From Tulasnella sp. 424 (taxonomy: Eukaryota > Basidiomycota > Agaricomycetes > Cantharellales > Tulasnellaceae): DNA of 64,000 nucleotides. Below the pieces are notes generated by a model. It was not told the origin of the DNA, made no database searches, and saw only the letters and a list, made by a program, of their open reading frames with translations. The translations under genes and the position numbers were made by a program. Position 1 is the first letter of the stretch. Each line of letters begins with the position of its first letter. This document shows, in pieces, positions 59,799 through 64,000 of this stretch. The stretch lies in assembly GCA_019633425.1 (NCBI GenBank), contig WSUB01000077.1:124001-188000 (forward strand), given 5' to 3'.

Positions 59799-62700
59799 TC
59801 AAACATGGAGTCCCATTCGTTCTCGAAGGTCCACGACAGTTTGACGAGGGAGAGCCTTGGTGAGGAGATCGGCTGGCATTTCTTCAGTGGGGCAGTAATG
59901 GACAGAGATAGACATAGCTTTGGAGACCTCATCTCGAATCCAGAACTCAGCGACTGGAATGTGTTTCATGCGCAAATGATGGACAGCGTCGTTCAGCACT
60001 TGAATGGTTGATTGGTTGTCGACGAAGAGAGGAGATGGTTTGGGGAAGAAATACCCTAGCTCTTGTAGAAGGTTGCGAAGCCATTTGATCTCTGTTCCTG
60101 CAAAACTGGCACCATAAAATTCGGCCTCGGTGGACGACTTGGCAATCACCCCCTGAAGCTTGCTAGCCCATGATACTGCACCTGTTCCGACTTTGACGAT
60201 GTATCCATTGGTGGACTTGCCGTTCTCTTTGTCTCCTGCGAAGTCGGAATCGGTGTATGTTTCGAAGATGGAGGCAACTTTGGGGTCGGGAGCATAAGTG
60301 AGTTTCATGTCCTTGGTTCCTTGGAGGTATCGGAGAAGATGCTTGACAGCTTTCCAGTGTTGCATGCCAGGGTTGGAGTTGAAACGGGCGAGTTTGCCAA
60401 CTGCGTAGGAGATGTCAGGACGGGTTGCGATGGCGAGGTAGTTGAGGGCACCAACAGCGTTGAGATAGGGGATGTTCCTCATTTTGTTGATCTCCTCTTG
60501 GGTTGTAGGGCATGTATCCTTGGTGAGCTTTAGGCCGGGTTCCATGGGGGTGGTGACAGGTGCGCAATCCGACATTCTGAAGCGTTTGAGGAGGTCGACC
60601 ACATACTGATGCTGGGATAAGTGGAGGGTTCGAGTGGAACGATCACGGGTAATCTGCACGCCGAGGAGGAATGTGGTGGGGCCTAGGTCACGCAGCTTGA
60701 AGACTTTAGCGAGTGCTTCTTTGACTTCCTTGATCTTGGCCTTGGACTTGGATACGAGTGTAAGATCGTCGACGAAAACAGGGACAATGACTTTGATGTC
60801 CTCCTTTCCCCAGGTGTAGATGCTAGGGTCGGAGACGAGTCGTTTGAAGCCAAGTTTCTCTAGCTCATCGCCTAGTCGTTGATACCATAGGCGTCCACTT
60901 TGCTTTAGGCCATAGAGCCCCTTTTTGAGGCGGCATACCCATTCGTCGTCCTTCTGTTGAAATCCTTCTGGTTGGCACATGTAGACAACTTCTCCCTCTG
61001 GCAAGACTCTGTTAAGGTAGGCGTTGGAGATGTCGATTGATTCAATCTCCATGTCTTCGATGGCGTCGAGGGCAAAGATGGTTCGAAGGGCTCCCCAGCG
61101 CATTGTTGGTGCGAATACCTCATGGAAATCGATGCCTGGTCATTGGGAGAATCCTTGGGCGACTAGTCTGCCTTTGTATCGTTCGATTTTGCCTTTTGCA
61201 TCCCGCTTGACCTTGAAAACCCATCTAGATCCGATTGCCTTTCGATCTGGTGGGAGTTGAATGAGTTCCCAAGTGCCATTGTCGACGTGGGCTTTGATCT
61301 CTGTCATCGCTGCTTCGAACCACTTTTCTTTGTCTGGTCGTAGCATGGCTTCTCAAAATGATCACAGTTCGGTGTTGTCAGCGACGACCTTGAATGCTCG
61401 CTCTGCGGCTTGATCCCAGGTGATGTGCTCCTCTGGTTCATAGACGAATTCCAGTGCCTGAAGAATGCTTTCTTCGGAAGTGGTTTCCTCTGGTTCGGGA
61501 GTGACTTCCAGTTCAACTTCTGCTTCTGAGTTTGCGGTCTGTGCACCCCCTGAAGGTGCGGGAGATTCATCCTCATGATCGTCAAGATCTGCTTCTTCGT
61601 CACTTGGTAGGTCGTATGCCAGTTCTCGTGGTCCTCCCCCTACTTTCCAGAATTCCTTTGGGGGTTGGCGATTTCTGACAGGTCTTCGGGAAGGACCAGG
61701 CTCCGGGTCAGCGGACCAAGTGTTGCGCATGAGTGCTTGTACTTCTCGTTTCTCTTTGGTCTTCTTGTTCTTTTTAGGAGACTCGACGTAGCTAAATGGG
61801 ACCGATGTACCGTCTGTGCGTGGTGGTGATTCGGGTTCCTCTTTTATTGGCGTTGGCGTCCTTCCTCCTGACTTAGTCTTTCCTTTTCCTCTGAAGCCAA
61901 TTCCCCTGCGTGGGCTCGGTTCCCGATACTCATCTCGTCGTTCTTCTGATGGCAGACGGTAGCCCTGAGTTGGCCAACCGTCGTCTGATTCAGATGAGGT
62001 GGGTGATGGTTCTGGAGTGTCCGGTGGGACGTAGCTGTCATCATCATTGGGAGATCCGGGTGCCGGTCGAGGTGAAGGTGATGGTGCTGACGGTGTGGAG
62101 GGCGGCGATGGAGCAGGTGGAGGCGGAGGAGGATTTGGAGCAGGAGGTGGAGGCAATCCTGGAGCTTGGGGCGCTGGAGGAGGCAGGTATGCATTGCGGT
62201 TGTCAGGGGGTGGATAGTAGCCCCCACTGATGGGCACAAAGCTCTCATCCTCGTCGTTCCATGGGATGCCGGGGAATTCATTCTCATCAAATACTACGTC
62301 TCTAGAGATGACGAATAGATTTGTTTCGGGGTTGTAACACCTGAATCCTTTGTATCCATCCTCAAATCCCAGGTAGATGCAACGTTGAGTGTGCCATTTC
62401 GCTTCCTTCCTCTTTTCCTTTTGCACGTGAACATATGCGCGGCAGCCGAATGTGCGTAGCATGCTGAGGTCTGGCTTTTTGCCATAGAATGCCTCGTATG
62501 GTGTCTTATCCTTGATAGCGGAGGTTGGGCTCACATTTGTAATTTGAACGGCTAACTGAAGGGCTTGTCCCCATATGGCTCTTGGGAGTTTGGCTTGTGC
62601 AAGCATGGAGGTGACAGCTTCTTCCAATGTTCGGTTCTTTCGTTCTGCAATTCCATTTTGTTGAGGCGTGTTCACTGTTGTTTTCTCGTGCCTAATGCCT

Positions 62701-64000
62701 TGCTCGGTCATGAACGCGTCCCATTTCTTCCCGATGAATTCACCACCTTTGTCATCCCTTAGACATTTGATTAAGTGCCCGGTTTGTTTTTCGACTAGGG
62801 CCTTGTAGTCCTTGAAGCACTCGAATGCCTCTTTTTTCTTTCTTAGTAGGTAGACGAGTGTGAGGCGGGTGTGTACATTGATGAACAGTAGCCAGTAGTG
62901 ATAGCCTTCGTCTGTAGGTGGTAATGGTCCATGGAGATCTGACACGATGATTTTAAGAGGGGATGATGTGGTTGAAATGGAATGAGGGAATGGTTCGCGG
63001 TGTTGCTTCCCAGCGAGGCAAGGTTCGCATATGGTGGGCAGGTCATCCTCAAGTTTGGCAATGTCTTTTGGAGTTACTCCCTTTGCCATGTCCAGTTTCA
63101 CTAGTTTCTTCAGTCGGTCTGTCCCAATGTGAGCCATGCGATGGTGCAGGAGAGCAAGTGTGATAGGTGGTGTGGAGGCTGTGGTCATGGCTAGTTCATT
63201 TATCGGGGCTGGCAGGGTTTTACCATCAAGGTACACTGTTTTTCCTTCGTAGGATGCGGTCATGAAGGTGTCTCCTTCAGCGGATTTAAATTGGACTTTG
63301 CTTTTGTCAAAAGACACGACCACGCCACGCTTGCGAGCCACAGGGAGCACGGCAAAGAGACTATTCAATAGCTGGGGGACATACAGGACGCGAGAAAAAA
63401 TGACAGATCTGACTTTGACACCATTTACTATAGGCTGGAACCAAACTTCGCCTCTGCCGGTTGCGTAAACAACTTCTCCTGATGCAACGTTGACAGGCAC
63501 ACGGCATGGTGTTAAGTTCCTAATCCAGTGGCGATGGGGAGTCATAGACGACGTGGCCCCCGAGTCTATGATCCATCTTTGGTCAGAAGGAGAGGAAGAT
63601 GGAGGAAGGGTAGAGCTTGCCATCATGATGGATTCCGGTGTGTCTTCATCGCTAGAATCATTGGCGGCGGCAGCATGAGCGTTGGTGCTATTAGTAGTGG
63701 TTTGCTGCTGGGTGCGACGTTTCCTCTGCTCCTTGTTGCGGTCTTTCATCCACTGTGGCATTTTCTCGGGGTACTTCGAGTAGCAGTCCTCTGATTTGTG
63801 GGCTTTTTGGCAGTGTGCACAGATGGGCGATCCTGGTTTGGGTCCCTTTCTAGGTGGTCGTCCGATTCTGGAGGTGAGGCCAGCTTCTTTGGTGTCCTTG
63901 GTGGTGTCCCGGCGTGTTTGCTCATTCATGAATGCTGAGCCAATGACAGAGCGAGTTAATCCTCCAGCGATGGAGAGGGTGACTTCGAAGGCTTCGTTCT
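59799..64000 (-). pseudogene. Copia gag-pol polyprotein with three in-frame TGA stops
   Basis: A single frame runs from the right edge to 59799. Gag zinc knuckle: CAHCQKAHKSEDC (about 63786-63825). Protease: WIIDSGATSSM (about 63540-63580). Integrase: LHHRMAHIG...CEPC, and the DDE triad near VSDLHGP, LRDDKGGEF and NGIAERKNR (about 63150-62640). Then a Pro-rich linker, and reverse transcriptase: GSRWVFKVKRDA, YGLKQSGRLWYQRL and PVFVDDLTLV (FVDD in place of YVDD, 60766-60777). RNase H: TYTDSDFAGD and SSTEAEFYGA. The end is ...VDLRERMGLHV. Three TGA codons break it: 61362-61364, 61353-61355 and 61140-61142. No frameshift is seen, so the copy was inactivated by point mutations. It is described as the element stands. 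Confidence 0.9.

Larger units (their letters stand above)
59473..64000 (-). mobile_element. Ty1/copia-type LTR retrotransposon, right part beyond the window
   Basis: The visible part has 3' LTR, polypurine tract and a long reading frame with domain order gag zinc knuckle, protease, integrase, reverse transcriptase, RNase H. Integrase before reverse transcriptase defines the copia superfamily. The 5' LTR, primer-binding site and the start of gag are not in the window. Confidence 0.93.

Overview
The window reads as nuclear DNA of a filamentous basidiomycete, most likely Agaricomycotina. Genes are dense and on both strands. Almost every one is cut by many short introns (about 50-70 nt, GT-AG with CTAAC/CTGAC-like branch sites). 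The recognisable proteins are fungal: a Zn2Cys6 regulator, Chs7-, Qcr10- and Coa1-type proteins, a CYP53-like P450 and an RGS membrane protein. I cannot name the species. All gene models are hand-spliced by consensus sites, reading frame and known family motifs, so inner exon edges may be off in places.

Layout. Positions 1-391 hold the start of an acidic, Gln-rich protein that leaves the window. About 4.4 kb without a supported gene follows (392-4755). Then come RPC82 (RNA polymerase III subunit, 4756-7010), a small glycine-rich membrane protein (7226-7909), a long acidic protein with one structured core (8308-11086), an F-box/LRR-type protein (11321-12871), a coiled-coil protein (13031-14076) and VPS11 (14657-18350). 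A 2.5 kb poorly coding stretch precedes an RGS-domain membrane protein (20823-22349), PDA1 (22870-24457) and an IML2/TTC39 family protein (24683-27496).

The middle carries a Zn2Cys6 regulator (27672-30866), NOP16 (32166-33078) and QCR10 (33321-33767), divergent from a 242 bp shared promoter, then a penta-EF-hand protein (34457-35598), HAP5 (36643-37480), a CHS7-type chaperone (37980-39372), a small CHY zinc-finger protein (39988-40528), a protein with two bZIP-like basic blocks (40685-42253), COA1 (43260-44216) and a giant PPR protein (44496-49156). The right part holds FUR1 (49414-50611), an OB-fold protein resembling the shieldin-2 C-terminus (50983-52298), a CYP53-like P450 (52501-54729) and cysteinyl-tRNA synthetase (55188-58271).

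The right edge is mobile DNA. A Ty1/copia LTR retrotransposon on the minus strand runs from its 3' LTR (59473-59769) out of the window. Its single long reading frame is broken by three TGA codons. It sits beside an older, opposite-facing copia fragment (about 59245-59445).

Most genes are housekeeping genes with no operon logic. One theme recurs: respiration. QCR10, COA1 and PDA1 serve the mitochondrion, and HAP5, a subunit of the CCAAT-binding complex that controls respiratory genes in fungi, lies among them. The COA1 upstream region has two identical CCAAT elements 21 bp apart. I found no convincing wholly new system. The best leads are the OB-fold protein, the unusually long loop in the Zn2Cys6 cluster, the tandem basic-block protein and the decayed copia copies.
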